From Jiangella ureilytica (GTDB lineage: Bacteria > Actinomycetota > Actinomycetes > Jiangellales > Jiangellaceae), in the NCBI RefSeq assembly GCF_004348545.1, contig NZ_SMKL01000040.1, forward strand, positions 1-54,569: a stretch of 54,569 nt of DNA. The letters run 5' to 3'. The notes beneath the pieces were generated by a model, which made no database searches, was not told the DNA's origin, and saw only the letters and a program-made list of their open reading frames with translations. Each line of letters begins with the position of its first letter. Position 1 is the stretch's first letter. Made by a program: the position numbers and the translations under genes. Positions 43,526-51,764 of this stretch are shown in pieces.

Positions 43526-44155
43526 ATGAACCGCAACCGTCTCGTCTCCGCCGCGGCCGCCGCGGCCGCGCTCCTCGTCACCGGCGGCGTCGCCTACGCC
43601 GTCACCACCTCCGACGACGGCAGCCCGTCGCGGCAGTCGTCCATCACGAGCTCGCCCACGCCCGACGACAGCGCATCGCCGTCGCCGTCGGACTCGCCGT
43701 CTCCGGACGACTCCCCGTCGCCCGACGACTCCGCGTCGTCCATGCCCATGCCGGACGACAGCCCGAGCGCATCGCCGTCGCCGAGCGACTCGCCCAGCGC
43801 CATGGCGCAGGACGGTGAGGGCATGGGCAGCGGCGAGGCCGAGCAGATCGCCCTCGCCCACGTCGGCGGCGGCACGGTCACCGAGGTCGAGCGGGAGTGG
43901 GAGCACGGCCGGCTGGAGTGGAAGGTCGAGATCCACCTCGACGGCGTCGAGCACGACGTCCGCGTCGACGCGATGAACGGCGAGATCACCCGGGTCGACA
44001 TCGACGACGACCGCGACGACGACCGGGACGACCGGAACGACGACCGTGACGACCGGGACGACGACCGTGACGACGACCGTGACGACCGTGACGACGACAA
44101 GCACGACGACGACCGCGACGACGACGACAACAGTGGTCACGGTTCCGACGACTGA
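43526..44155 (+). CDS. Secreted PepSY-domain protein with Asp/Arg repeat tail
   Basis: The 209-residue protein has a signal or anchor (LVSAAAAAAALLVTGGVAYA) and a Ser/Pro/Asp linker repeating SPSPDDS (about 40-92). A single PepSY domain follows, GEAEQIALAHVGGGTVTEVE to RVDAMNGEITRVDID (about 102-160). The tail of about 45 residues consists almost only of Asp with regularly placed Arg (DDRDDRNDDRDDRDDD). PepSY domains often inhibit or modulate envelope proteins. The tail should be strongly anionic and may bind divalent cations. Start ATG 43526 has AGGAAGG upstream. It follows the kinase gene and is probably regulated by the system. Confidence 0.82.
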   Translation: MNRNRLVSAAAAAAALLVTGGVAYAVTTSDDGSPSRQSSITSSPTPDDSASPSPSDSPSPDDSPSPDDSASSMPMPDDSPSASPSPSDSPSAMAQDGEGMGSGEAEQIALAHVGGGTVTEVEREWEHGRLEWKVEIHLDGVEHDVRVDAMNGEITRVDIDDDRDDDRDDRNDDRDDRDDDRDDDRDDRDDDKHDDDRDDDDNSGHGSDD

Positions 44156-44216
44156 CATAGTGAGCCCGGGTTCGTGCGTCTGTGAGTGAGGAAGCAGCGC
44201 CGACGAGAGGGGCGAG

Positions 44217-44741
44217 ATGGATTCTCGAGCCGAGAGCGAGTTCCGGGAATTCGTCGAGTCCCGCTCGTTGGCGCTGCGTCGTTCCGCGTACGCGCTGACC
44301 GGCGACCTGGACACCGCCGAGGACCTCGTGCAGGGGGCGCTGGTCAAGCTCGTGCGCCGCTGGCAGAAGGTCGACAACCCGGAGGCCTACGTCCGCCGCA
44401 CGATCTACCACGACCACGCCACCCGCTGGCGTCGGCGGAAGATCGTCCGCGAGGACACCATGGCCGCTCCGCCGGACCGGTCGGTCTCCGACGCCTCCGG
44501 CCAGGTCGGCGACCGGCTCGACCTGCGCCAGGCGCTGCTCCGGCTGACGGCGCGGCAGCGGGCCGTGCTCGTGCTCCGCTTCTACGAGGACCTGCCCGAA
44601 CGTGAGGTGGCCGAGATCATGGGCTGCTCGGTCGGCACGGTCCGCAGCCAGACCGCCAGGGCGCTGGCCCGGGTGCGGGTGCTCGCCCCGGAGCTGGCCG
44701 CCGACGCCGCTCTCCCCACTCCTGAGGAGGCCTCAGCATGA
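44217..44741 (+). CDS. SigE-family ECF RNA polymerase sigma factor
   Basis: This 174-residue protein has region 2 EFREFVESRSLALRRSAYALTGDLDTAEDLVQGALVKLVRRW (about 8-50) and YVRRTIYHDHATRWRRRK. Region 4 is LTARQRAVLVLRFYEDLPEREVAEIMGCSVGTVRSQTARALARVR. It belongs to the SigE-like group common in actinomycetes (SigE-family, not M. tuberculosis SigE). Start ATG 44217 has GAGAGGGG upstream. It overlaps the next gene by ATGA; that gene encodes a membrane protein likely to act as its anti-sigma partner. Confidence 0.92.
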   Translation: MDSRAESEFREFVESRSLALRRSAYALTGDLDTAEDLVQGALVKLVRRWQKVDNPEAYVRRTIYHDHATRWRRRKIVREDTMAAPPDRSVSDASGQVGDRLDLRQALLRLTARQRAVLVLRFYEDLPEREVAEIMGCSVGTVRSQTARALARVRVLAPELAADAALPTPEEASA

Positions 44742-46054
44742 CGCTCGAAGACCACCTGCGGGACGCGCTGGACGATCTCGTCACGCGGGTCCCGCCCCGC
44801 GCCGGCCTGGCCGACGCCGTGCTCCGTGAGGCGAACAGGCGCCGGGCCAAGGTCCGGCTCGCGACCGCCGGCACCACCGTCGCCGCCGTCGCCGCCGGGA
44901 CGATGTTCGTCGTCGCCGACCCGCTGGCGGTCGACGGCGCCGACCTCGGCACCATCGGCCCGGCGGCCCGGGAGCCCGCGGACGCGGGCGATCCCGGGCC
45001 GGGCACCGTCGACCTCGACGTGGCCGGGCTGGCCGAGGGTCCCGCGCCCGCCGGCGCCCCCTGGATCACCGACGGCGTGCTGCGCGTGGACGACCAGGAG
45101 TTCGCGCTGCCGGACGACATCTCCAGGATCCAGACGATCGAGGCGGTGGCCGGCGGAGTCGCGGTGCTGACCGTCCCGCCGGCCGAGAGCCCGGACGGCA
45201 GCCCCGACCTGCGGCTGCTCCTGCTGTCGCCGGACGGCGGCCGCACGGAGCTGGGCGATGGCCCGATCTACGGCTTCGGGGTCTCCGCCGACCGCACCCT
45301 GATCGCCTGGGCCCGACACGACTGGGCCACGCACGCGCCCGACGGCGGTCCCGGCCGGACACTGCTCTATGTCGCCGACGCCGCGACCGGCGAGGTGCTG
45401 CACGAGCGCGTGCAGTCCGGCGACGGCGGCAGCATGGGTTCGGTCAGGGGCTTCCTCGGCGACGGGCGGGTGCTGCTCGACGCCGCGACGAACGCGCCGA
45501 CCGGCCTGGCGCTCTGGGACCCGGAGGCCGACACGGTCACGCCGTGGACCGGCTACGGCTTCGCCAACGCCGTCTCACCGGGGGCCGGCCTCGCCGTGCT
45601 GTCGCCGACGAACGAGGCCGCGAACCGGGTGCCCGCCGTCGTGGACGCCGACGGCGAGACACGGTGGGAGCTGCCGCCGGACACGCACGTCCCCCAGCAC
45701 GGGTTCTCGCCGGACGGCCGCCACCTGGCGGTGATCGTGTCGCCCGGGCTGACCGAGGCGCAGGAGCGGGCCGAACGAAGGCTCCAGGACGAGGGCGGCT
45801 ACGCGACGATCGACGTGCCCCGGTCCGTGGTCGTCTTCGACGCGGTGACCGGCGAGCGGGAGCTGACGGTCGACGGCACCGAGCCCGGCACCGTCACCTG
45901 GGAACCGGACGGGAGCCTCGTGTTCGAGGTGTGGAACGACGACCGCACCGTGGCCGGGCTCGTGCGCTGCTCCCTCGACGGACGGTGTGAGCTGGCCGCT
46001 CGGCCGCAGGACGTGGACGGCGGCCGGCTGCCCTACCTCGGCGGCGGGCTCTGA
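44738..46054 (+). CDS. Membrane-anchored beta-propeller protein, probable anti-sigma partner
   Basis: The 438-residue protein has a short cytoplasmic N-terminus (MTLEDHLRDALDDLVTRVPPRAGLADAVLREANRRR) and one membrane segment (about 42-62). Its large extracytoplasmic part has WD40/TolB-like propeller repeats such as RLLLLSPDGGRTELGDG, LWDPEADTVTPWTG and HGFSPDGRHLAVIVS. Coupling by ATGA to the sigma gene suggests sequestration of the sigma factor by the N-terminus and sensing by the propeller. It has no zinc-binding anti-sigma motif (HxxxCxxC), so this role is inferred from context. Confidence 0.7.
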   Translation: MTLEDHLRDALDDLVTRVPPRAGLADAVLREANRRRAKVRLATAGTTVAAVAAGTMFVVADPLAVDGADLGTIGPAAREPADAGDPGPGTVDLDVAGLAEGPAPAGAPWITDGVLRVDDQEFALPDDISRIQTIEAVAGGVAVLTVPPAESPDGSPDLRLLLLSPDGGRTELGDGPIYGFGVSADRTLIAWARHDWATHAPDGGPGRTLLYVADAATGEVLHERVQSGDGGSMGSVRGFLGDGRVLLDAATNAPTGLALWDPEADTVTPWTGYGFANAVSPGAGLAVLSPTNEAANRVPAVVDADGETRWELPPDTHVPQHGFSPDGRHLAVIVSPGLTEAQERAERRLQDEGGYATIDVPRSVVVFDAVTGERELTVDGTEPGTVTWEPDGSLVFEVWNDDRTVAGLVRCSLDGRCELAARPQDVDGGRLPYLGGGL

Positions 46055-46096
46055 CCCCGCCGGAGCCGCAGCGGACGCCGTCGGGACCCGGTCAGA
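46050..46096. terminator. Weak hairpin between convergent genes
   Basis: TCTGACC (46050-46056) can pair with GGTCAGA (46090-46096) across a GC-rich loop, spanning the ends of the propeller and SDR genes. Confidence 0.35.
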
Positions 46097-46976
46097 AGAC
46101 GGGCTTGCCGCCGGTGACGCCGAGGACGGTGCCGGAGACGTAGCTCGCGTCGCGGGGGGAGGCGAGGAACACGAACGCCGGTGCCACCTCGGCGGGCTGA
46201 CCAGCCCGGCCGAGCGGGGTGTCCTGGCCGAGCTTCGCCACCTTCTCCTCCGGCTGCGTGGCCGGCTGCAGCGGCGTCCAGATGGGGCCGGGGGCGACGG
46301 CGTTGACGCGGATGCCGCGCGGCCCGAGCTCGGCCGCCAGGTTGACGGTGGCGTTGTTGATGGCGGCCTTCGTGGACGCGTAGTCGAGCAGTGACACCGT
46401 CGGGTCGTAGGCCTGGATCGAGGAGTTGTTGATGATCGACCCGCCCGGCTTGAGGTGTTTCACCGCCTCCTGCGTCATCCAGAACAGCGCATAGAGGTTG
46501 GTCTTGAACACCCGGTCCAGCCGCTCGGGGTCGATGTTCTCGATGCCGCCCTCGCGGGCCATCTGGTAGCCGGCGTTGTTCACCAGCACGTCCAGCCCGC
46601 CGAGCTCCGCCACCGCCCGGGTGACGGTCTCGACGCAGACGTCGTGCGAGCGCAGGTCGGCGGCGTAGGCCGCGCCGCGCCGGCCGGCGTCGGTGACCAG
46701 CTGCATCGTGGCGTCGGCGTCGTCCTGCTCCTCGGGGAGATAGGTGATGGCGACGTCGGCGCCCTCGCGCGCGAACGCCACTGCGACGGCGCGGCCGATG
46801 CCGGAGTCGCCGCCGGTGATCAGCGTGCGCAGGCCGGTCAGCTTGCCGGAGCCCTGGTACGTCTTCTCTCCGTGGTCCGGCACCGGATCCATGGCGGCGG
46901 TCGAGCCGGGCGGCTCCTGCCGCTGGGCCGGGAACTCGGTCGGGCGGTCGGCGTGGTCGGTGGCATGCGACGTCAT
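46092..46976 (-). CDS. Short-chain dehydrogenase/reductase (stress-type)
   Basis: This 294-residue SDR has the NAD(P) motif TGGDSGIGRAVA (about 54-65), NNAG (about 132) and the catalytic SIQAYDPTVSLLDYASTKAA with Ser and Tyr-x3-Lys. Its ~45-residue N-terminal extension (PAQRQEPPGSTAAMDPVPDHGEKTYQGSGKL) is typical of the YhxC/YghA-type general-stress oxidoreductases. The substrate is unknown. It ends in GGKPVF. It follows the Ddn-like gene on the same strand after 41 bp and may be read through from it. Confidence 0.9.
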   Translation of the reverse strand: MTSHATDHADRPTEFPAQRQEPPGSTAAMDPVPDHGEKTYQGSGKLTGLRTLITGGDSGIGRAVAVAFAREGADVAITYLPEEQDDADATMQLVTDAGRRGAAYAADLRSHDVCVETVTRAVAELGGLDVLVNNAGYQMAREGGIENIDPERLDRVFKTNLYALFWMTQEAVKHLKPGGSIINNSSIQAYDPTVSLLDYASTKAAINNATVNLAAELGPRGIRVNAVAPGPIWTPLQPATQPEEKVAKLGQDTPLGRAGQPAEVAPAFVFLASPRDASYVSGTVLGVTGGKPVF

Positions 46977-47017
46977 GCGCGGCCCCTACCCGCCCGACCG
47001 GCGGGCAAACGCCGTCG

Positions 47018-47464
47018 TCAGTCGACCAGGCGGGTGAGCACGAAGACCGGGATCACGCGGGTGGTCTTGGTCTGGTAGTTCGCGTAGCCGGGCCAGACGT
47101 CGACGGCGCGCCTCCACCAGAGCTCGCGCTCGTCGCCGACCACCTCGCGGGCGAGGTAGTCGTGCTTCTCGGTGGCGTCCTGCAGCTCGACGTGCGGGTT
47201 GGCCTTGAGGTTGTGGTACCAGACGGGGTGCTTCGGGGCGCCGCCGAGCGAGGCGACCACGGCGTACTCACCGTCGTGCTCGACCCGCATGAGGGCGGTC
47301 TTGCGCAGCTTCCCGGTCTTGGCGCCGGCCGACGTGAGCACGACGACCGGCGTGCCCCGCAGGGTGAGGGCCGACGTGCCGCCGGATTCCTCGTACTCCT
47401 CCGCCTGCTTGCGCGCCCAGTCAGACGTGCTCGGCTCGTACTCCCCGGTGAGCGGCATGTCCAC
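47018..47464 (-). CDS. F420-dependent nitroreductase/quinone-reductase family protein (Ddn-like)
   Basis: The 148-residue split-barrel protein matches the Ddn family: [55 protein letters not shown] and the C-terminal IPVFVLTR. It uses deazaflavin F420H2 to reduce quinones or nitro compounds. The first 44 bp overlap the 3' end of the iron-siderophore permease gene in another frame, so it is the last gene of that iron-responsive operon. ATG 47464 is the start used ([13 protein letters not shown]). Confidence 0.9.
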   Translation of the reverse strand: MDMPLTGEYEPSTSDWARKQAEEYEESGGTSALTLRGTPVVVLTSAGAKTGKLRKTALMRVEHDGEYAVVASLGGAPKHPVWYHNLKANPHVELQDATEKHDYLAREVVGDERELWWRRAVDVWPGYANYQTKTTRVIPVFVLTRLVD

Positions 47465-49529
47465 GCCAACCCGCCCGCCGCGGTGCCGTATTCCCCCGGA
47501 GGCGCGTGCGGTACAGCAGCCAGACGAAGTACGGCGCTCCCACGATCGCGGTCACCAGACCGGCCGGCAGCTGGGCCGGGGCGATCACCGTCCGGCCCAA
47601 GGCGTCGGCACCGCAGACCAGCGTCGCGCCGAGCAGTGCGGCCACCGGCAGCATCCGCGAGTGACGGCGCCCGACCAGCGCCCGGGCGGCGTGCGGCGCG
47701 ACCAGCCCGACGAACGTGATGACCCCGACGCCGGCGACGGCGGCCCCCGTCAGCACGACGGCGACGGCGAGCAGGATCAGCCGGGCGTGCGGCACGTGGA
47801 CCCCGAGCACCCGCGGCGTGTGGTCGTCGACGGAGAGCAGGTCCAGCGTGTGCCGCATGCCGAAGAGCAGCGGGATCGCGACGACGAGCGCCAGCGACAT
47901 CGGCACCAGGTGCTCGAACGAGCGCCCGTAGGTCGACCCGGCCAGCCAGGTCAGCGCCTTGACCTCGTTCCACGGGTCGGTGAGCGTGATGAGCACGACG
48001 ATCAGCGACTGCGCCGCCGCCGACACCGCGACGCCGATCAGCACCAGCCGCTCGCTGGCGAACCCGCCCTTCGCGGCCAGCAGGAACACCACCGCGGCGG
48101 CCAGCCCGGCGCCGAGGCCGGCCACCCCGGCCAGCGCCCAGAAGCTCGCCATGGGCACCAGCGTGATCATGGTGACGGCGCCGACGCCCGCGCCGCCGGC
48201 GACGCCGATGATGCCGGGCTCGGCCAGCGGGTTGCGGGCGACGGCCTGGATGAGCGCGCCGGCCAGCGCCAACGACGCCCCGGCGAGCAGCCCGGCGGCG
48301 ACGCGGGGGAGGCGGGTGTCCATGACGGTGCTGACGATCGGCCCGGCCTGGCCGGACAGCCAGTTGACGACGTCGCCGAGCAGCAGCACGGAGTCGCCGA
48401 GCAGCGTGGCCCCGAACGTGACCGCCACCGTCACGGCGATCAGGGTGCCGAGGACGAGGCCGTAGCGCCGCGTGGTCACGCCGCCGCGCACGCCCGCGGC
48501 CGGCGGCTCGCCGACGGTGTCCGCGCCGCGGATCCTCCGGGCCAGCGCGACGATGAAGATCGCGCCGAAGATCGTGGTGATGACGCCGGTGGGCACCTCG
48601 AGCGCGCCCTGCGACCCGATGGCCGCCCGCAGCGCGACGTCCGACACCAGCAGCATGAGCACGCCGGTCGCCGCCGAGATCGGCAGCAGCGCCACGTGTT
48701 TGTGCAGCCCCGGCACCATCGGGGTGGCCAGCCGGACGACGGCGGGCGCGGCCAGGCCGACGAAGCCGATGGGGCCGGCCAGCGTGACGGCGCCGGCGGA
48801 CAGCAGGACGGCGAGCACGATGGCCCCCGCGCGGACCCGGCGCACGTTGACGCCCAGCATGCGGGCGTGGTCGTCGCCGAGGAAGACGAGGTCGAGCTTG
48901 CGGCCGAGCAGCAGCAGCGCGGCCAGCGCGACGACGACGAGCGGCGCGAGCGTGCGGACGCCGTCGAGCCCGTTCTGGCCCAGCGACCCCTCGCCCCAGG
49001 CGAACAGGCCGCGGGTCTCCTCGGAGAACAGGATGATCATGGCGCTGGTCGTGCACTGGAACGCCAGCGCGATCGCCGTGCCGGCCAGCACCAGCCGCAC
49101 CGCCCCGGTGCCGCCGACCCCGGCCAGGGCCAGCACCAGCGCCGCCGCGCCCAGGCCGCCGACGAACGCGATGCCGGCGGCGCCCAGCAGCGGCACCGAC
49201 ACCCCCACCGTCGCCGCCGTCACGAGCGCCAAGTGCGCACCGGCATTGACGGCCAGGGTGTCGGGCGAGGCCATGACGTTGCGCGACACCGACTGCATGG
49301 TGGCGCCGGCCGCGCCCAGCGCCACGCCGACGACGATCGCCGCCAGCAGCCGGGGCAGCCGCGAGGCCAGCACGACCGCGCCGGCCTCGTCGTCGCCCCG
49401 GCCGACCGCCCACCGCAGCACGTCGCCCGCGCCGACCTGGGCGGTGCCCTGGGTCAGGTGGACGACCGCCGCGCCCGAGATCAGCACCGCGAGCGTGACG
49501 GCGACGAGGGGCAGCCGGCCGTACTTCAC
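47421..49529 (-). CDS. Fused FecCD/FhuB-type siderophore ABC permease
   Basis: The 702-residue protein contains two complete FecCD permease halves in tandem. Half 1 begins [18 protein letters not shown], with [25 protein letters not shown] and coupling segment [16 protein letters not shown]. Half 2 begins [19 protein letters not shown], with [25 protein letters not shown] and coupling segment [17 protein letters not shown] short charged linker joins them. It imports iron-siderophores together with the downstream-listed ATPase and binding protein. GTG 49529 fits the start of half 1; the frame is open much further upstream but that part is antisense-like. The C-terminal ~15 residues overlap the Ddn-like gene. 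Confidence 0.9.
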   Translation of the reverse strand: MKYGRLPLVAVTLAVLISGAAVVHLTQGTAQVGAGDVLRWAVGRGDDEAGAVVLASRLPRLLAAIVVGVALGAAGATMQSVSRNVMASPDTLAVNAGAHLALVTAATVGVSVPLLGAAGIAFVGGLGAAALVLALAGVGGTGAVRLVLAGTAIALAFQCTTSAMIILFSEETRGLFAWGEGSLGQNGLDGVRTLAPLVVVALAALLLLGRKLDLVFLGDDHARMLGVNVRRVRAGAIVLAVLLSAGAVTLAGPIGFVGLAAPAVVRLATPMVPGLHKHVALLPISAATGVLMLLVSDVALRAAIGSQGALEVPTGVITTIFGAIFIVALARRIRGADTVGEPPAAGVRGGVTTRRYGLVLGTLIAVTVAVTFGATLLGDSVLLLGDVVNWLSGQAGPIVSTVMDTRLPRVAAGLLAGASLALAGALIQAVARNPLAEPGIIGVAGGAGVGAVTMITLVPMASFWALAGVAGLGAGLAAAVVFLLAAKGGFASERLVLIGVAVSAAAQSLIVVLITLTDPWNEVKALTWLAGSTYGRSFEHLVPMSLALVVAIPLLFGMRHTLDLLSVDDHTPRVLGVHVPHARLILLAVAVVLTGAAVAGVGVITFVGLVAPHAARALVGRRHSRMLPVAALLGATLVCGADALGRTVIAPAQLPAGLVTAIVGAPYFVWLLYRTRLRGNTAPRRAGWRGHAAHRGVRAEHV

Positions 49530-49549
49530 TGGAGGTGGGCCCTTCCGCC

Positions 49550-50563
49550 TCAGCCGACGGCGTCGACCGCGGCGTCGACGTACTGCATCATCGAGGTCGG
49601 CCCGCCGAACATCCACAGCGAGTCGGGGAAGCGGACCACGTTGCCGGCCTGGACGAACGGCAGCGACTCCCAGATGGCGTTGCCGGCCAGGTTGTCGGCG
49701 AACGCGTCGCCGCCGTCGGTGTCGTTGGCCATGTACCAGAAGCGCGTGTCCTCGGGGAGCGCCGTCAGGCCCTCGACGTCGGACTGGGCCAGCCCGTAGA
49801 CCGGGTCGCCCTCCATGGGCCACGGGTTCTCCAGCCCGAGCTCGGCGAAGACGTCGGAGACCAGCGAGCCCTCGGCGAACGGACGGACGTTCACGGTACC
49901 CGCGTCGACCCAGCCGTCGGCGAACGCGACCTGGGCGCCGGCCGCGCCGGCCTCCTCGATGGCGGCCCGGCCCTCCTGGATCTTCGCGTCGAACTCGTCG
50001 CGCAACTCCTGGGCGCGGTCCTGCGTGCCGGTGAGCTCGGCGATGAGGTCGAGGTTCTCGAACATCTGGCCGATGTTGTCCTGCGAGTCGCCGCCCGGCA
50101 TGACGACGACCGGCGTGGTCGCCTCGACCTGCTCGAGGGCGCCCTCGATGAGGCTGTCGGTCACCACGACGAGGTCGACGTCCAGGCTGGCGAGGGTGTC
50201 CATGCTCGGCTCGCCCCGGGTGCCGATGTCGGTGACGGTGTCGTCGAGGTCGGCACCGCTGACCCACGCCTCATAGCCCCTGATGTCCGACACACCGACC
50301 GGCATGACGCCCAGCGAGACGAGGTTCTCGACGGCGTTCCACTCGGTGGCCGCGACGCGGACCGCGGGCTCGTCGAGGGTGACCTCGACGCCCCGCGCAT
50401 CGGTGACGGTGATCGGCCCGGCGGCGGGGTCGTCACCGCTGTCGCTGGTCGACTCCGCTGCCTCGGTGGGATCGTCGCCGGACGCATCCTCCGTCGTGCC
50501 GCAGGCGGTCGCGAGCAGCACGAACGCGACGGACAGGCCCGCGAGGGCGCGCGCTCTTCTCAT
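49550..50563 (-). CDS. Iron-siderophore ABC substrate-binding lipoprotein
   Basis: The 337-residue protein has a lipoprotein signal with lipobox LLATAC (Cys about 21) and an acidic Ser/Asp/Glu linker. A class III periplasmic-binding fold follows, PITVTDARGVEVTLDEPAVRVAA, VENLVSLGVMPVGVSD and LASLDVDLVVVTDSL. It captures ferric siderophores outside the membrane and delivers them to the fused permease. Start ATG 50563 has GAGGAA upstream. It sits 56 bp after the ATPase gene and 20 bp before the permease gene. Confidence 0.92.
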   Translation of the reverse strand: MRRARALAGLSVAFVLLATACGTTEDASGDDPTEAAESTSDSGDDPAAGPITVTDARGVEVTLDEPAVRVAATEWNAVENLVSLGVMPVGVSDIRGYEAWVSGADLDDTVTDIGTRGEPSMDTLASLDVDLVVVTDSLIEGALEQVEATTPVVVMPGGDSQDNIGQMFENLDLIAELTGTQDRAQELRDEFDAKIQEGRAAIEEAGAAGAQVAFADGWVDAGTVNVRPFAEGSLVSDVFAELGLENPWPMEGDPVYGLAQSDVEGLTALPEDTRFWYMANDTDGGDAFADNLAGNAIWESLPFVQAGNVVRFPDSLWMFGGPTSMMQYVDAAVDAVG

Positions 50564-50619
50564 CGTGGGGTTCCTCGTGATCGTGGATGTGGGACGGGTG
50601 ATGCGGGGCTCTGTGGGCG

Positions 50620-51456
50620 TCAGGCCGTGACGCGCGGCCGGACGTCGTTGTGCCGGCCGACGGCGCGCGTCGAGATGCGCCCGTCGACGGGGTCGACATG
50701 GACGTCGACGCGGATGCCGTAGGCGCGGCTCAGGTTCTCAGGGGTCAGAACGTCGTGTGCGGCGCCGTCGGCGGTGACGCGGCCGGCCTCGAGCAGCAGG
50801 ATGCGGTCGGCGATGGCGGCCGCCTGGTCGAGGTCGTGCAGCACCACGCCGACCCCGATGCCGTGCTCGTCGGCCAGCTCACGCACCACGTCGAGGATCT
50901 CGATCTGATAGCGCAGGTCGAGGAATGTCGTCGGCTCGTCGAGCAGCAGCAGGCCGGTGTCCTGCGCCAGGCAGCTGGCCAGCCACACCCGCTGCGCCTG
51001 CCCGCCGGACAACGCCTGGACCGGGCGGTCGGCCAGCGCCTCGATGCCGGTCAGCGTCATGGCCCGGCCGATCGCCTGTTCCGCACCCGGGTCGCGGCCG
51101 CTCCACCGCGCGCGATGCGGGTGGCGGCCGTACTCGACCAGCTCGCGGACGCTGAGGCCGCCGGGGGTGCTGCGGCTCTGCGCGAGCAGCGTGATGCGGC
51201 GGGCCAGCTCCTTCGGGTCGAGGCTGAGCACGTCGGTGCCGTCGTCGAAACTGATGCCGCCGGCGGTCGGGAGGTGCAGCCGGGCGAGCGCCCGGAGGAG
51301 CGTCGACTTGCCGCTGCCGTTCGGGCCGATGAGCGCCGTGACCGTGCCCGGCTTCAGCTCGATGGACGCCGCACGCACGACGACGTCGCGCCCGTACGCG
51401 AGATCGAGCTCGCGCGCGGCGAGGCCGTCGAGCGGCATGGTGGACGAAACGGTCAC
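50620..51456 (-). CDS. Siderophore ABC transporter ATPase (FepC-like)
   Basis: The 278-residue ATPase has Walker A GPNGSGKSTLL (about 43-53), a Q-loop near LLAQSRSTPG, the signature LSGGQAQRVWLA, Walker B LLLLDEPTTFLDL and the switch His in VVLHDLDQA. It energises the fused permease. GTG 51456 is chosen because the iron box at 51467-51485 lies just upstream and overlaps the -10; a start further up would place the box in the coding region. ATG 51438 is an alternative. It is the first gene of the iron operon. Confidence 0.92.
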   Translation of the reverse strand: MTVSSTMPLDGLAARELDLAYGRDVVVRAASIELKPGTVTALIGPNGSGKSTLLRALARLHLPTAGGISFDDGTDVLSLDPKELARRITLLAQSRSTPGGLSVRELVEYGRHPHRARWSGRDPGAEQAIGRAMTLTGIEALADRPVQALSGGQAQRVWLASCLAQDTGLLLLDEPTTFLDLRYQIEILDVVRELADEHGIGVGVVLHDLDQAAAIADRILLLEAGRVTADGAAHDVLTPENLSRAYGIRVDVHVDPVDGRISTRAVGRHNDVRPRVTA

Positions 51457-51466
51457 GGCGCCAACG

Positions 51467-51485
51467 TAAGGTACGCCTAAGCTAA
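51467..51485 (-). promoter_or_regulatory. IdeR/DtxR-type iron box
   Basis: TAAGGTACGCCTAAGCTAA (read on plus) is a 19-bp imperfect palindrome. On the coding strand it matches the IdeR/DtxR consensus TTAGGTTAGGCTAACCTAA at 15 of 19 positions. It covers the -10 region of the ABC ATPase operon. It predicts iron-replete repression of all four operon genes. Confidence 0.8.
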
Positions 51486-51602
51486 TTCGCAACCCGGCGT
51501 GGTGGCGGGCGAGGCGGGCGACGGTGGTGGTCCCGGCCCACGCACTGTGCTGCCGCCGGTCGTCTTCACTTCCGCGAGTCGTCTTCTGCGTGGTCGTGGA
51601 AG

Positions 51603-51697
51603 CTCAGAAGACGGTTCTGGCTAGTGAAGACGGTTCTGGGTAGTGAGGACGGCCGCCGGTAGTGAAGACGGCCACCGGTGGTGAAGACTCCTGCGAA
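51603..51697. repeat. Five 19-bp tandem repeats
   Basis: The unit TAGTGAAGACGGTTCTGGG repeats at 51603, 51622, 51641, 51660 and 51679 with drift (the third and fourth units have CGCCGG/CACCGG in the second half). Upstream, GTCTTCAC and CGTCTTCTG are inverted copies of part of the unit. The gap 51493-51751 contains no gene. Confidence 0.85.
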
Positions 51698-51751
51698 CGT
51701 GGCAGCGCGAGGCGGGCTCGGTTCCTCGCCGCCCCGGCCGACCTCCCTGCC

Positions 51752-51757
51752 TAGACT
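51752..51757 (+). promoter_or_regulatory. Leaderless-type -10 hexamer TAGACT
   Basis: TAGACT is followed by exactly 7 nt and then ATG 51765 of the 3-hydroxyacyl-CoA dehydrogenase gene. Confidence 0.5.
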
Positions 51758-51764
51758 GCGCGGC

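Noticed and set aside
41318-44377. A 1019-codon open frame on the minus strand
   Set aside because: It covers the response regulator, kinase and PepSY genes in antisense and contains a low-complexity Val/Thr run made by the Asp repeat.
49530-50267. N-terminal extension of the fused permease to 948 residues
   Set aside because: The extra part is antisense-like Arg/Gly-rich sequence overlapping the binding-protein gene; the permease fold begins at GTG 49529.
51603-51697. CRISPR-like array
   Set aside because: The 19-bp units are head to tail without spacers.
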